DNA from: Nitrosomonadales bacterium
GTDB lineage: Bacteria; Pseudomonadota; Gammaproteobacteria; Burkholderiales; Gallionellaceae
Length of the DNA stretch: 64,000 nucleotides
NCBI GenBank assembly: GCA_016208015.1
Contig: JACQYW010000007.1
Span: forward strand, 1 to 64,000
Reading direction: 5' to 3'
The stretch's first letter is position 1. Every line of letters begins with the position of its first letter. The notes under the pieces are model-generated. The model searched no databases and was not told the origin of the DNA. It worked only from the letters and a program-made list of their open reading frames with translations. Below are positions 27,004-35,245 of the stretch, piece after piece. The translations under genes and the position numbers were made by a program.

Positions 27004-28376
27004 CAGAAGAATCCGAGGTTGACCTGGAACAGTTTTTCGACCTTTTTGACCATCTTCTTGTCGACCACAAAGACGATGACATGGTCTTCCGCCTCGATCA
27101 CCGTGTCGTGGTGACCCATGATGACCTCGTCGCCGCGCACCAGTGCGCCGATGGTCGCCCCTTTGGGCAGGTCGATGTCGCCGATGTGGCGTCCGACCAC
27201 CTTGGAAGATTCGCGGTCGCCATGCACCACCAGTTCCAGAGCCTCTGCCGCACCGCGCCGCAGGGAGTGGACTTCCGCCACATCGCCCTGGCGCACATAG
27301 GCCAGCAGCGAACCGATGGTGACATGCGCGGGCGACAGCGCGATGTCGATCTTGCCGCCCTGCACCAGATCCACATAGGCGCTGCGGTTGATCAGCGCGA
27401 TCACCTTGCGCGCACCGCCCTGTTTGGCCAACAGCGCGGACATGATGTTGTTCTCGTCGTCGTTGGTCAGCGCGCAGAACACGTCGACCTCCTTGACGTT
27501 CTCCTGCTGCATGAGTTTTTCGTCGGTACCGTCGCCATTGAGCACCAGCGTGTTGGTCAGCTCCCCTGCCAGGCGCTGGCAGGACTTCTTGTTGAATTCG
27601 ATGAGCTTGACGTTGTAGTCGCGCTCCAGCGCCTTGGCCAGGCGCCGTCCGATGTTGCCGCCGCCGACGATCATCACGCGCTTGGTCGGTTTGTCCATGC
27701 GGCGCATCTCCTTCAGCACGCGGCGGATGTTGTCCGAAGCGGCGATGAAGAAGATCTCGTCGTTGACATGCACCACCGTACCGCCTTCGGGGATGATGGC
27801 ACGATCCTGGCGGAAGATCGCCGCGACACGGGCCTCGACTTGCGGCATGTGCGTGCGCAGAAAACTCAACGGCTTGCCCACCAAGGGGCCGCCTTCGAAC
27901 GCCTTCACTGCAACCAGCGACACTTTGCCATCGGCGAATTCCAACACCTGCAAGGCCTCGGGAAACTCGATCAGCTTGGTGATGTAATCGGTGAGGATCT
28001 GCTCGGGACAGATGGAGAAGTCCACGCAGAAGTTGTCGGTGTTGAACAGTTCCGGGCGGGAAAGGAAATCCGCGGTGCGGATACGCGCGATGCGGGTCGG
28101 CGTGTTGTAAAGACTTGCCGCCAGCTTGCACGCGACCAGATTGACCTCGTCGCTTTGCGTCACCGCCAGCAGCATGTCGGCATCGGCGATACCGGCCTGT
28201 TCCAGCGTGGAGGGGTGCGCGGCATTGCCGACGACAGTGCGCAAGTCCAGCCGGTCCTGCAACTGGATCAGTTTTTCACCGTCCGAATCGACGATGGTGA
28301 TGTCGTTGGCTTCGCCGACCAGATTCTCCGCCACCGTCGAGCCGACCTGACCGGCCCCCAGAATCAGTATCTTCAC
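27003..28376 (-). CDS. trkA: TrkA potassium uptake regulatory subunit
   Basis: TrkA is the cytoplasmic NAD(H)/nucleotide-binding gate of TrkH. The 457-residue protein holds two RCK units, each with a Rossmann glycine motif (ILILGAGQVGSTVAENL at the N-terminus and VMIVGGGNIGRRLAKAL near residue 235) and a following RCK_C domain. A GTG at 28376 is taken as the start because the first glycine motif begins there; the long upstream frame overlaps the redoxin gene. The start overlaps the redoxin stop by four bases (GTGA). Confidence 0.96.
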   Translation of the reverse strand: MKILILGAGQVGSTVAENLVGEANDITIVDSDGEKLIQLQDRLDLRTVVGNAAHPSTLEQAGIADADMLLAVTQSDEVNLVACKLAASLYNTPTRIARIRTADFLSRPELFNTDNFCVDFSICPEQILTDYITKLIEFPEALQVLEFADGKVSLVAVKAFEGGPLVGKPLSFLRTHMPQVEARVAAIFRQDRAIIPEGGTVVHVNDEIFFIAASDNIRRVLKEMRRMDKPTKRVMIVGGGNIGRRLAKALERDYNVKLIEFNKKSCQRLAGELTNTLVLNGDGTDEKLMQQENVKEVDVFCALTNDDENNIMSALLAKQGGARKVIALINRSAYVDLVQGGKIDIALSPAHVTIGSLLAYVRQGDVAEVHSLRRGAAEALELVVHGDRESSKVVGRHIGDIDLPKGATIGALVRGDEVIMGHHDTVIEAEDHVIVFVVDKKMVKKVEKLFQVNLGFF

Positions 28377-28930
28377 GCTTCGCCTTTCCACTTGATTGAG
28401 CAGCCCATGCTGGCGATCTGCTCGCGCGGACCTTGCCCTGTTTTGGCTACCTGCAACATGGCATCGAACAGGTCGCGCGGTGCATCCGCCACCGCCTCCT
28501 TGCGCGAGGCGTCCAGCCGCCCGCGATATTGCAATTCCAGATTTGCGTTGAAACCGAAGAAATCCGGCGTGCATACCGCGCCGTAAACCTTGGCGATCTG
28601 CTGTGTCTCGTCCCACACGTAAGGGAAGGGGTAATCATACTGCAGGGCGACGAGCTTCATGTTATCGAAGCTGTCTTCCGCATAGTCGGCCGGATCGTTG
28701 GACATGATGGCGATGCTGTTGATGCCGTGCTGCTGCAGTTCGCGCGTGTCGCGGATGATGCGGTCGCGGATGGATTGGACGTAGGGGCAGTGGTTACAGA
28801 TGAACATCACCAGCAGACCGTTCTTGCCGCGTGCGTTTTCCAGCGTATGACGCCTGCCGTCCACGCCCAACAAGTCGAACGGACGCGCCTTCCAGCCGAA
28901 ATCGCACAAAGGAGGTTGCAGACTGACCAT
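28373..28930 (-). CDS. Thioredoxin-fold redoxin (AhpC/TSA-like)
   Basis: The 185-residue protein has the redoxin fold start GVDGRRHTLENARGKNGLLV, then MFICNHCPYVQSI with a C-x-x-C-like pair embedded in NHCP. SNDPADYAEDSFD and VYGAVCTPDFFGF with the cis-Pro region follow. Relatives are annotated as thioredoxin family or thiol-disulfide proteins of unknown partner. It has no signal peptide, so it should be cytoplasmic. It is coupled by a four-base overlap to trkA. The link between a redoxin and K+ uptake is only positional. Confidence 0.85.
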   Translation of the reverse strand: MVSLQPPLCDFGWKARPFDLLGVDGRRHTLENARGKNGLLVMFICNHCPYVQSIRDRIIRDTRELQQHGINSIAIMSNDPADYAEDSFDNMKLVALQYDYPFPYVWDETQQIAKVYGAVCTPDFFGFNANLELQYRGRLDASRKEAVADAPRDLFDAMLQVAKTGQGPREQIASMGCSIKWKGEA

Positions 28931-28965
28931 CGATTATCGCTCCCAAATACCAACGTTCTTTTTCT

Positions 28966-28986
28966 GGGCGTTATATTATCACGCCC
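28966..28986. promoter_or_regulatory. Inverted repeat in the redoxin-rsmE divergent promoter region
   Basis: GGGCGT (28966-28971) and ACGCCC (28981-28986) are separated by nine AT-rich bases that include TATTAT. A plausible -10 element for rsmE falls within the loop, so the repeat could be an operator or chance symmetry. Confidence 0.3.
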
Positions 28987-29007
28987 GTACCGACGCCATT
29001 TGCCGCT

Positions 29008-29745
29008 ATGTCAGCCCCACGTTTCTACTGTCCGCCGCCCCTGCCCCAAAGCGCCCACGCCGAATTGCCGCCCGAGGCCGCGCATCATGCCAGCCGCGTA
29101 TTGCGCCTGCGTGTAGGTGATGCCGTGCAGATATTCGACGGGCTGGGCAACGCGCTGGATGCCACCATCAACGCCATCAACGGCAAACACGTGCTGCTTG
29201 GGAACCTGCAGACCTGCATGGGACAGCAGGAATCCGGCCTGCAGATCCTGCTGGCGCAAGCCATGTGCACCAGCGACAAGATGGATCTGGTGGTGCAGAA
29301 AGCCACCGAGCTCGGTGCTACCGGGATCGCGCCGGTGCAGACTCAGCGCAGCGTGGCCAAACTTTCCGGGCCGCGCGCTGACAAGCGCACCGAACACTGG
29401 CGCAACGTCGCCGTCTCCGCCTGCGAACAATGCGGCCGCAACACCCTGCCGCAACTGCATGCCCCGCAAGATTTGAGTACCTGGCTGGCCGAGATGCGCA
29501 ACACGCCCGGCGGCAAGTTCATCCTGTTGCCGGGCGGTGCCAGCAACCTTCACTCCCAGCCCAGGCCGCAAGGTCGTGCCACCCTGCTCATCGGGCCCGA
29601 AGGCGGCTTCACCACCGACGAAGCCAACGTCGCCCAACAGGCCGGTTTCACCCCCATCCTGCTCGGCCCGCGCGTTTTGCGCACGGAAACGGCCGCCATC
29701 GCGGGCATCGCCGCACTGCAGACGCTGTGGGGGGATTTCAACTAA
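29008..29745 (+). CDS. rsmE: 16S rRNA (uracil-1498-N3)-methyltransferase
   Basis: RsmE methylates U1498 of 16S rRNA using S-adenosylmethionine in its SPOUT fold. The 245-residue protein has the N-terminal PUA-like part HHASRVLRLRVGDAVQIFDG. SPOUT motifs are KATELGATGIAPVQTQRS, LLIGPEGGFTTDEA and the C-terminal knot LGPRVLRTETAAIAG. It is a single-gene unit between divergent redoxin and convergent OmpA genes. Confidence 0.96.
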   Translation: MSAPRFYCPPPLPQSAHAELPPEAAHHASRVLRLRVGDAVQIFDGLGNALDATINAINGKHVLLGNLQTCMGQQESGLQILLAQAMCTSDKMDLVVQKATELGATGIAPVQTQRSVAKLSGPRADKRTEHWRNVAVSACEQCGRNTLPQLHAPQDLSTWLAEMRNTPGGKFILLPGGASNLHSQPRPQGRATLLIGPEGGFTTDEANVAQQAGFTPILLGPRVLRTETAAIAGIAALQTLWGDFN

Positions 29746-29751
29746 TAAGGG

Positions 29752-30363
29752 TCAGCGGACACTGATTTCGACCCGGCGATTGCGCGGTTCGGCAATACCA
29801 TCCGCCGTCATCACTTCGGGTTCGAGTTCGCCGCGCCCTACCACCTGGATGATCTGTGCAGAAACGCCACCTGCCACCAGGATGTCGCGCATCGCTTCAG
29901 CACGGCTTTGCGACAAACGAAGATTGGCGTCATCCGAGCCCTCGCGGTCGGTGTGGCCAATCACGGTGACTTCGGGGGCGGCGCGTTTGGTGATCTCCTG
30001 CCTGATCTCTTCGACCATCGCGGCTGACTCGGCAGTGAGCCTGGTACCGTTCTGTTCGAAGCGCAAAGTGAACGAGCGCGGCTTATCGGGCAGCGCCTGC
30101 ATCACCCCGGGAAACATGCTCTGGATCTGTGCGGCGGTGTAAGTCTTGCTCTCGACTTTGTCGCCCGAAAGCTCGACCCCTTGATAGGGCTCGGTCACGG
30201 CGATCTCCTGCCCTTGAGACTTGACCACGATGCCCGTGCGTTTCCCTTCATCATCGGGCAAAAGAACGATGGTCTCTTTTGCCGCGGGCGGCGGTACGGC
30301 GGGTTCATCGGCCAACAGGGAAAAAACGAAGACGGTGACTAGCCAGGCGGAGAAGGCTTCCAT
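29752..30363 (-). CDS. OmpA-family C-terminal domain protein
   Basis: The 203-residue protein has a hydrophobic N-terminal signal (EAFSAWLVTVFVFSLLADEP) without a lipobox cysteine. A variable middle follows, then an OmpA-like peptidoglycan-binding domain from about residue 105: VTVIGHTDREGSDDANLRLSQ, RAEAMRDIL and the final RNRRVEISVR. It probably anchors to the cell wall in the periplasm. Its start is three bases after the FecR-domain gene, preceded by AGGAG, so the two are co-expressed. Confidence 0.88.
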   Translation of the reverse strand: MEAFSAWLVTVFVFSLLADEPAVPPPAAKETIVLLPDDEGKRTGIVVKSQGQEIAVTEPYQGVELSGDKVESKTYTAAQIQSMFPGVMQALPDKPRSFTLRFEQNGTRLTAESAAMVEEIRQEITKRAAPEVTVIGHTDREGSDDANLRLSQSRAEAMRDILVAGGVSAQIIQVVGRGELEPEVMTADGIAEPRNRRVEISVR

Positions 30364-30366
30364 GTC

Positions 30367-30819
30367 TTACTCCTTGTCCGCGACCGACACGACGAAGTCG
30401 GTGCCGCGGATGCCGATGGTGGCGGTGGGTGTGCGTATGCCCACGGCGGCAGGATTCTGTTTGCCCAGCAGCCCGGTCACGAAACGCATGGAGCCTTTAA
30501 GTACCGAGATGAGCAGATTGCCGTCGCGTTTGACCGGGTCGTAACGGAACTCGTTCAACTGCGTGGCACTCTTGGCGCCGAGCGACATCAGGGTGGAATC
30601 CTGCAAGGCAATGCCGACTGCACTGTTCGCCCCGGTGACGAGCTTGTCCGCCGTCATCAGCTTCATCCCGGGGGCAGCCTTCATCAAGGCGCCGTTGCGC
30701 TCGATGTTCACTTCGCCCTTGAGCGTCTTGACTGTCCCGATTGCCGCATCTGCATAAACCGCGCCGACCGAAGCCAGCAACACCAGACCAGCGCATACCT
30801 TGTGTATCCATGTGCTCAT
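30367..30819 (-). CDS. FecR-domain secreted protein
   Basis: The 150-residue protein has a signal peptide (HKVCAGLVLLASVGAVYADA) followed by a FecR-type beta domain with KTLKGEVNIERNGALMKAAPG, LVTGANSAVGIALQDST and the end TPTATIGIRGTDFVV. Stand-alone FecR domains are found in periplasmic proteins and are not iron regulators by themselves. It pairs with the downstream OmpA-domain gene, suggesting a small cell-wall-associated pair. No sigma factor or TonB receptor gene is nearby. Confidence 0.85.
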   Translation of the reverse strand: MSTWIHKVCAGLVLLASVGAVYADAAIGTVKTLKGEVNIERNGALMKAAPGMKLMTADKLVTGANSAVGIALQDSTLMSLGAKSATQLNEFRYDPVKRDGNLLISVLKGSMRFVTGLLGKQNPAAVGIRTPTATIGIRGTDFVVSVADKE

Positions 30820-31092
30820 GTTCGTTCCCGAGACTGCCCGCCAACCGTGGCTTGTTATCTTATCGAAAAGTCCCGCTCTTCCTTTACCTTTATCAACTAC
30901 AGGAGCAGCAAAGCTTTACGTCTACATCCGTTTCGCCGGAATATGGAGTCGCAAACAGAAGGGAAGATCGCCGCAGAGATCACCGATACGCTGGAACGTA
31001 TCGCACACAAGCTGAAGTTGTATGCCCACATTGCATCCGACGAACTGCCCGACGAGAATCGGGCCATCGCAGGCAGGTTGCTGGACGACTGC
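30820..31092. other. 273-bp gap without a confident gene
   Basis: The region separates the FecR operon start from the end of a membrane-protein gene. A plus-strand frame beginning at 30943 (MESQTEGKIAAEITDTLERI) looks helical for about 50 codons. Beyond 31092 it continues only as the antisense of the membrane gene, and no ribosome-binding site precedes it. It may be chance or a gene remnant. Promoters for the FecR gene should lie at its left end. Confidence 0.4.
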
Positions 31093-31722
31093 TTATGTGG
31101 TGATATTTTGAATCTGGTTGAGCATCAGCATCCCGGCGCTCAGCGACAGGATACTCAAGGCAACCCCGACGCTGGTCGGGTGCTTCAGCACCCAGCAATC
31201 GAATTCCATATGCATCTTGTCCAGCGGCTGCATGGTCTTGCGCATCGTGAACCAGCGGTCGGTGTAACCTTCCACCGTGGTCAGGATACGCGGCGAAAAC
31301 AGGATCATGGTTCCCAACAACAGGCAGATCGCATTGCCTACCAGCAGGAAACCCTTCAGGTTTTCGGCGACGCCCGCGATCTCGGGGGCCGTGGCGCTAC
31401 CCTCGAACAGCGCCAGTGTGGGAGTCAGGTCGGCATCCCTCAACAACAGGATCGAGATCATCGCGCCGGCCATGATGGTCATTCCCAGAACGACACGCCG
31501 TTTCAGCAGCGCGGGCTCGATATAATGCGGCGTCGAGAGCGGTTTCGTCAGCTTGCGTACCGAGACCCAGCGATTCATCACATCAAAGAAGCGCAATGCC
31601 TTCTTGCTCCTCAGTGCCAGCGCGATCCCGACGAAGAAGGAAAATATGCTGGCGATCAGGAAAAACTGAAAAGTCATATACAGAAACACTGGATATGAGA
31701 CTTGGCTGAGCAGGCTGTTCAT
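31093..31722 (-). CDS. Membrane protein of unknown function, about four transmembrane helices
   Basis: The 209-residue protein has hydrophobic segments near residues 12-35, 73-92, 120-142 and 185-205, joined by basic and polar loops such as RSKKALRFFDVMNRW and the Trp/Met-rich DRWFTMRKTMQPLDKMHMEF. No known domain is recognised. The MNSLLSQ start is chosen because AAGGAA lies about ten bases upstream; two earlier in-frame ATGs give poorly placed sites. It stands alone between a gap and the divergent argA gene. Confidence 0.7.
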   Translation of the reverse strand: MNSLLSQVSYPVFLYMTFQFFLIASIFSFFVGIALALRSKKALRFFDVMNRWVSVRKLTKPLSTPHYIEPALLKRRVVLGMTIMAGAMISILLLRDADLTPTLALFEGSATAPEIAGVAENLKGFLLVGNAICLLLGTMILFSPRILTTVEGYTDRWFTMRKTMQPLDKMHMEFDCWVLKHPTSVGVALSILSLSAGMLMLNQIQNITT

Positions 31723-31882
31723 TTGGCTGGTTCCTTGCGATGGAGCAATTTGCGCTCTCTTGGTCTGTGTTTTCATTCTAAACTTTATTCCCTGCGTCCG
31801 GTAGCCGTTTAACAAGGAAAGGCTCATGGTAATTTTTCCGTTCTGGGTGTTTAATTGCGCGCACTATGAATCATTCCCATAA

Positions 31883-33211
31883 ATGACCGCCATGCCCCTC
31901 CAATCCACCGAGTTCGTCAACTGGTTCCGTTCCGTCGCGCCCTATATCAATGCCTTTCGCGGCAAGACCTTTGTCGTCGCCTTCGGCGGCGAAGTGGTGG
32001 CGGACGGCAAATTCGTCGAATTGACGCATGATTTCAACCTGCTGGCGGCGCTTGGCATCCGCTTGGTGCTGGTACACGGTGCGCGGCCGCAGATCGAACA
32101 GCGGCTGGCGCAGGAACAGATAGAGGGCCGTTATCACCACGGCATCCGCCTTACCGATGCCGAGACCATGCTATGCGTGAAGGAAGCGGTCGGTCGTGTG
32201 CGGCTGGAGATCGAGGCACTGCTGTCGGTGGGCCTGGCCAATTCGCCCATGGCCAATGCCGATATCCGTGTGGCGGGCGGCAACTTCATCACCGCGCAAC
32301 CCATCGGCGTCATCAACGGCATCGACCTGATGCACACCGGCTGCGTGCGCAAGGTGGATGTGGCGGCGCTGCGCGACCGCATGGAATTCGGCGAAGTGGT
32401 GCTGCTCTCCCCGCTCGGCTATTCGCCCACGGGCGAGGTGTTCAACCTCACGCTGGAGGACGTCGCCACGGCGACGGCCATCGCACTGGATGCGGACAAG
32501 CTGATCTTCCTGACCGATACCGACGGCGTGCATGGCAAGGACGGCTCGCTGATCCAGGAATTGACGGTCGTCGAAGCAATCAAGATCCTGTCCGGCAAGC
32601 GCAAGCTGCCGGACGACGTGAGCCTGTTCCTGCCCTGCGCGGTCAAGGCCTGCGAGGCGGGCGTGGCGCGCACGCACTTGGTCAGCCGCCACACCGACGG
32701 CGCGTTGCTGCAGGAACTGTTCAGCGACGACGGCATCGGCACCATGGTGGTGGAAAGCACACTCAATACCCTGCGCGATGCGACCATCGAGGATGTCGGC
32801 GGTATCCTGCAATTGCTGCAACCGCTGGAGACCGAAGGCATCCTGGTGCGGCGTTCGCGCGAGCTGCTGGAGCGCGAGATCGGGCGTTTCGTGCTGCTGG
32901 AGCACGACCACCGCATCGTCGGTTGCGCCGCGCTGTATCCCTTCGCCGACGAAAAAGCGGCCGAGCTTGCCTGTCTGGCGATCCAGCCCGCTTACCGCCG
33001 CCACGGCTACGGCGATGCCTTGCTCAAGCACATTGCCACCCGAGCCAAGTCGATGAAGCTGCAAAAATTGTTCGTGCTGACCACACGCACGGCGCACTGG
33101 TTCATCGAGCGCGGGTTCAAGGAGGTCGATGTGGAACAACTCCCGGCACAGAAGAAGACGCTGTACAACTATCAGCGGCGCTCCAAAGTGTTCGTGTTGT
33201 CGCTGAGATAA
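31883..33211 (+). CDS. argA: N-acetylglutamate synthase (two-domain ArgA)
   Basis: ArgA makes N-acetylglutamate from glutamate and acetyl-CoA, the first step of arginine synthesis. The 442-residue protein has an N-terminal amino-acid-kinase-like domain (FVVAFGGEVVADGKF, VLVHGARPQIEQRL) that binds arginine for feedback control. A C-terminal GNAT domain follows (LAIQPAYRRHGYGDALLKHI, WFIERGFKEV). No strong ribosome site precedes the first ATG, and a second ATG three codons later is also possible. Confidence 0.95.
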   Translation: MTAMPLQSTEFVNWFRSVAPYINAFRGKTFVVAFGGEVVADGKFVELTHDFNLLAALGIRLVLVHGARPQIEQRLAQEQIEGRYHHGIRLTDAETMLCVKEAVGRVRLEIEALLSVGLANSPMANADIRVAGGNFITAQPIGVINGIDLMHTGCVRKVDVAALRDRMEFGEVVLLSPLGYSPTGEVFNLTLEDVATATAIALDADKLIFLTDTDGVHGKDGSLIQELTVVEAIKILSGKRKLPDDVSLFLPCAVKACEAGVARTHLVSRHTDGALLQELFSDDGIGTMVVESTLNTLRDATIEDVGGILQLLQPLETEGILVRRSRELLEREIGRFVLLEHDHRIVGCAALYPFADEKAAELACLAIQPAYRRHGYGDALLKHIATRAKSMKLQKLFVLTTRTAHWFIERGFKEVDVEQLPAQKKTLYNYQRRSKVFVLSLR

Positions 33212-33232
33212 AGCGTCTTTCCGGGAATCCAC

Positions 33233-34891
33233 ATGTTCAAATGGCTGCTTTCCCGTCCGCTGCAGATCAAGTTCTTTGTCAGCACGGTGATGCTCGTCAG
33301 CATCGCCTTGCTGATGCTCATGCTGAACATGATGCAGGTGCACAACCAGTTCCTGACGCGCCACATCAAGGAAGACATGCAGCAGCGCACGCATATCCTC
33401 GCCATGACCCTGATGATCGGCCCGGCGGCACATGACCCGAACGACCTGCGCAAACTGCTGCGCGATGTCATGGACATACACGGCTATTGCTATCTTTCGG
33501 TCCAGGACGCCAAGGGAAAATTGCTGGCTTCGGTCGGCGATGTCGCGTCGGCTACGCGCTCGCTCCCGGAGGCTGTGACGACGAACGGACGCAGCATGTG
33601 TTTCAACGGCGCGATCCCGCTGATCCACGATGGTGAACGCTTCGGCATGCTGCATTACGGGGTGAACACTGACTTCGTCGGTGTGCTTGAGCGGAGTCTG
33701 GGCAAGCAACTCTTCATCGTTGCCGCATTGTGGCTTTGCCTGGGCTCGGTGATGTATTTCGTTCTGGTGCGCCGTCTGGTCAAGCCGCTACAGGAGATCA
33801 CGCGAGCGAGCGAGTCGATGGCGAACGGCAATCTGAATGCATCCATGCCGGAAGGACTGCCCCAGGACGAACTCGGCAAACTTGCCACCGGTTTCAACAA
33901 CATGGCGGTTGCATTGCGCGGCCGGGTCGAATCACAGCAGCGCTATGCGCATGCCCTGTATGCAGAGCAGGCACGGTTGAATGCGCTGATTTCCATCCTG
34001 CCGGTAGGTGTGCTGTTCGTCGATCCCGACGGTAAAGTGCAGCACCTCAACCAGGAATGCCGCAGCCTGTGGGGATTCCCTGAATCCGAGGATTACATCG
34101 GACACCGCGAGATAGACCTGATCGAGCAGGCGCGTGACCGGATCGAACAGCCCGATATATTCATCCAGCAGATGAGTGCGACAATCAAGGAATATGGCAC
34201 CAGTCCCCCCTTTGATACCAGGTTGTGCAATGATCGCGTCGTGCGCTGCCGTTCCTGCGTCGTGCCCGATGCTGCCGGTGAACGCTACATCGGCCGGGTC
34301 TGGATGTTCGAGGACGTGACCGGAGAATATGCACAACTGCACGAGGCGCAATCCCGTGCCGAGCGCGATATACTCACCGGCCTGTATAACCGCCGCCGAT
34401 TCGAGGAAGATCTGGAATGCATGTTCGCCAAGGCACAGCGGGATGAGAGCCGGCTCACACTGCTGTATTTCGATCTGGACGACTTCAAGAACATCAACGA
34501 TATCCACGGCCACCACAGCGGCGACAAGGTTTTGAAAGCGGTGGCACAAGCACTGACACTGCAATCCCGCCGCAATGAGAATCTGTACCGTCTGGGCGGT
34601 GACGAATTCGGCATCCTGGTCGCAGACACGGAACTCAACCAGGTCGAGAGGCTGGTGAAGCGCGTGATCTCCACCGTCGAAAAATTGCGGCTCGACATGG
34701 ATGGACATGCGGTGCATGTTCGTTGCAGCATGGGCATTGCCGTCCGCTCGCCTGCCGCGCCTCCGGGTACCCCGACGGAGCTGATGCAGCAGGCCGACAT
34801 CGCCATGTATCAGGCCAAACGTGCCGGCAAGAACCGCTGGCATATCTTCGATCCCGCTCAAGCGCTGGATTTGGGCAAGGATTCACGGTAA
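33233..34891 (+). CDS. Membrane diguanylate cyclase (HAMP-PAS-GGDEF)
   Basis: The 552-residue protein probably makes cyclic di-GMP from GTP. It has membrane segments at about 11-32 and 162-182 flanking a periplasmic sensor region. A HAMP linker, a PAS domain (about 255-375) and a GGDEF domain (about 385-545) follow. The catalytic motif [10 protein letters not shown] near residue 455 is intact, with [10 protein letters not shown] upstream. The inhibitory-site position reads RRNE rather than RxxD, so product feedback may be lost or weak. It follows argA by 21 bases. Confidence 0.92.
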   Translation: MFKWLLSRPLQIKFFVSTVMLVSIALLMLMLNMMQVHNQFLTRHIKEDMQQRTHILAMTLMIGPAAHDPNDLRKLLRDVMDIHGYCYLSVQDAKGKLLASVGDVASATRSLPEAVTTNGRSMCFNGAIPLIHDGERFGMLHYGVNTDFVGVLERSLGKQLFIVAALWLCLGSVMYFVLVRRLVKPLQEITRASESMANGNLNASMPEGLPQDELGKLATGFNNMAVALRGRVESQQRYAHALYAEQARLNALISILPVGVLFVDPDGKVQHLNQECRSLWGFPESEDYIGHREIDLIEQARDRIEQPDIFIQQMSATIKEYGTSPPFDTRLCNDRVVRCRSCVVPDAAGERYIGRVWMFEDVTGEYAQLHEAQSRAERDILTGLYNRRRFEEDLECMFAKAQRDESRLTLLYFDLDDFKNINDIHGHHSGDKVLKAVAQALTLQSRRNENLYRLGGDEFGILVADTELNQVERLVKRVISTVEKLRLDMDGHAVHVRCSMGIAVRSPAAPPGTPTELMQQADIAMYQAKRAGKNRWHIFDPAQALDLGKDSR

Positions 34892-34931
34892 TGTCACAAT
34901 CCTCAAGCATACTCACGGAGTGAACACCAAC

Positions 34932-35204
34932 ATGGCAAGAACAGTGCAGTGCGTAAAACTCGGTCGCGAAGCAGAAGGACTGGATCGTCTCCCCTATCCC
35001 GGCGTGCTCGGTCAGCGCATCTTCGAAAACGTCTCGAAGGAAGCCTGGCAGGGCTGGATCAAGTTCCAGACCATGCTGGTGAACGAGAACCGCCTCAACC
35101 TCGCCGACATCAAGGCACGCCAGTATCTGGCGCAGCAGATGGAGAATTACTTCTTCGGCGAAGGCACACAGATGCCGACCGGCTTCGTACCGCCGAAGAA
35201 CTAA
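34932..35204 (+). CDS. YggX family Fe(2+)-trafficking/oxidative damage protection protein
   Basis: The 90-residue protein starts [19 protein letters not shown] and contains [29 protein letters not shown] and [18 protein letters not shown], the full YggX pattern with its single N-terminal cysteine. The family protects iron-sulfur enzymes from oxidation and is proposed to handle Fe2+. GGAG lies upstream of the chosen ATG. It stands between a GGDEF gene and ppk. In betaproteobacteria yggX often stands with housekeeping genes, so the linkage to ppk may be incidental. Confidence 0.95.
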   Translation: MARTVQCVKLGREAEGLDRLPYPGVLGQRIFENVSKEAWQGWIKFQTMLVNENRLNLADIKARQYLAQQMENYFFGEGTQMPTGFVPPKN

Positions 35205-35245
35205 AACTCCCCGTCACTGGATCGCTGGCACGCTTACCGCCCCGT

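Noticed and set aside
25543..28131. An 862-codon open frame as a TrkA-TrkH fusion
   Set aside because: The upstream part is in a different frame from trkA and shows only low-complexity Arg/Gly composition; TrkH starts at 27003 and overlaps trkA by a normal TGATG.
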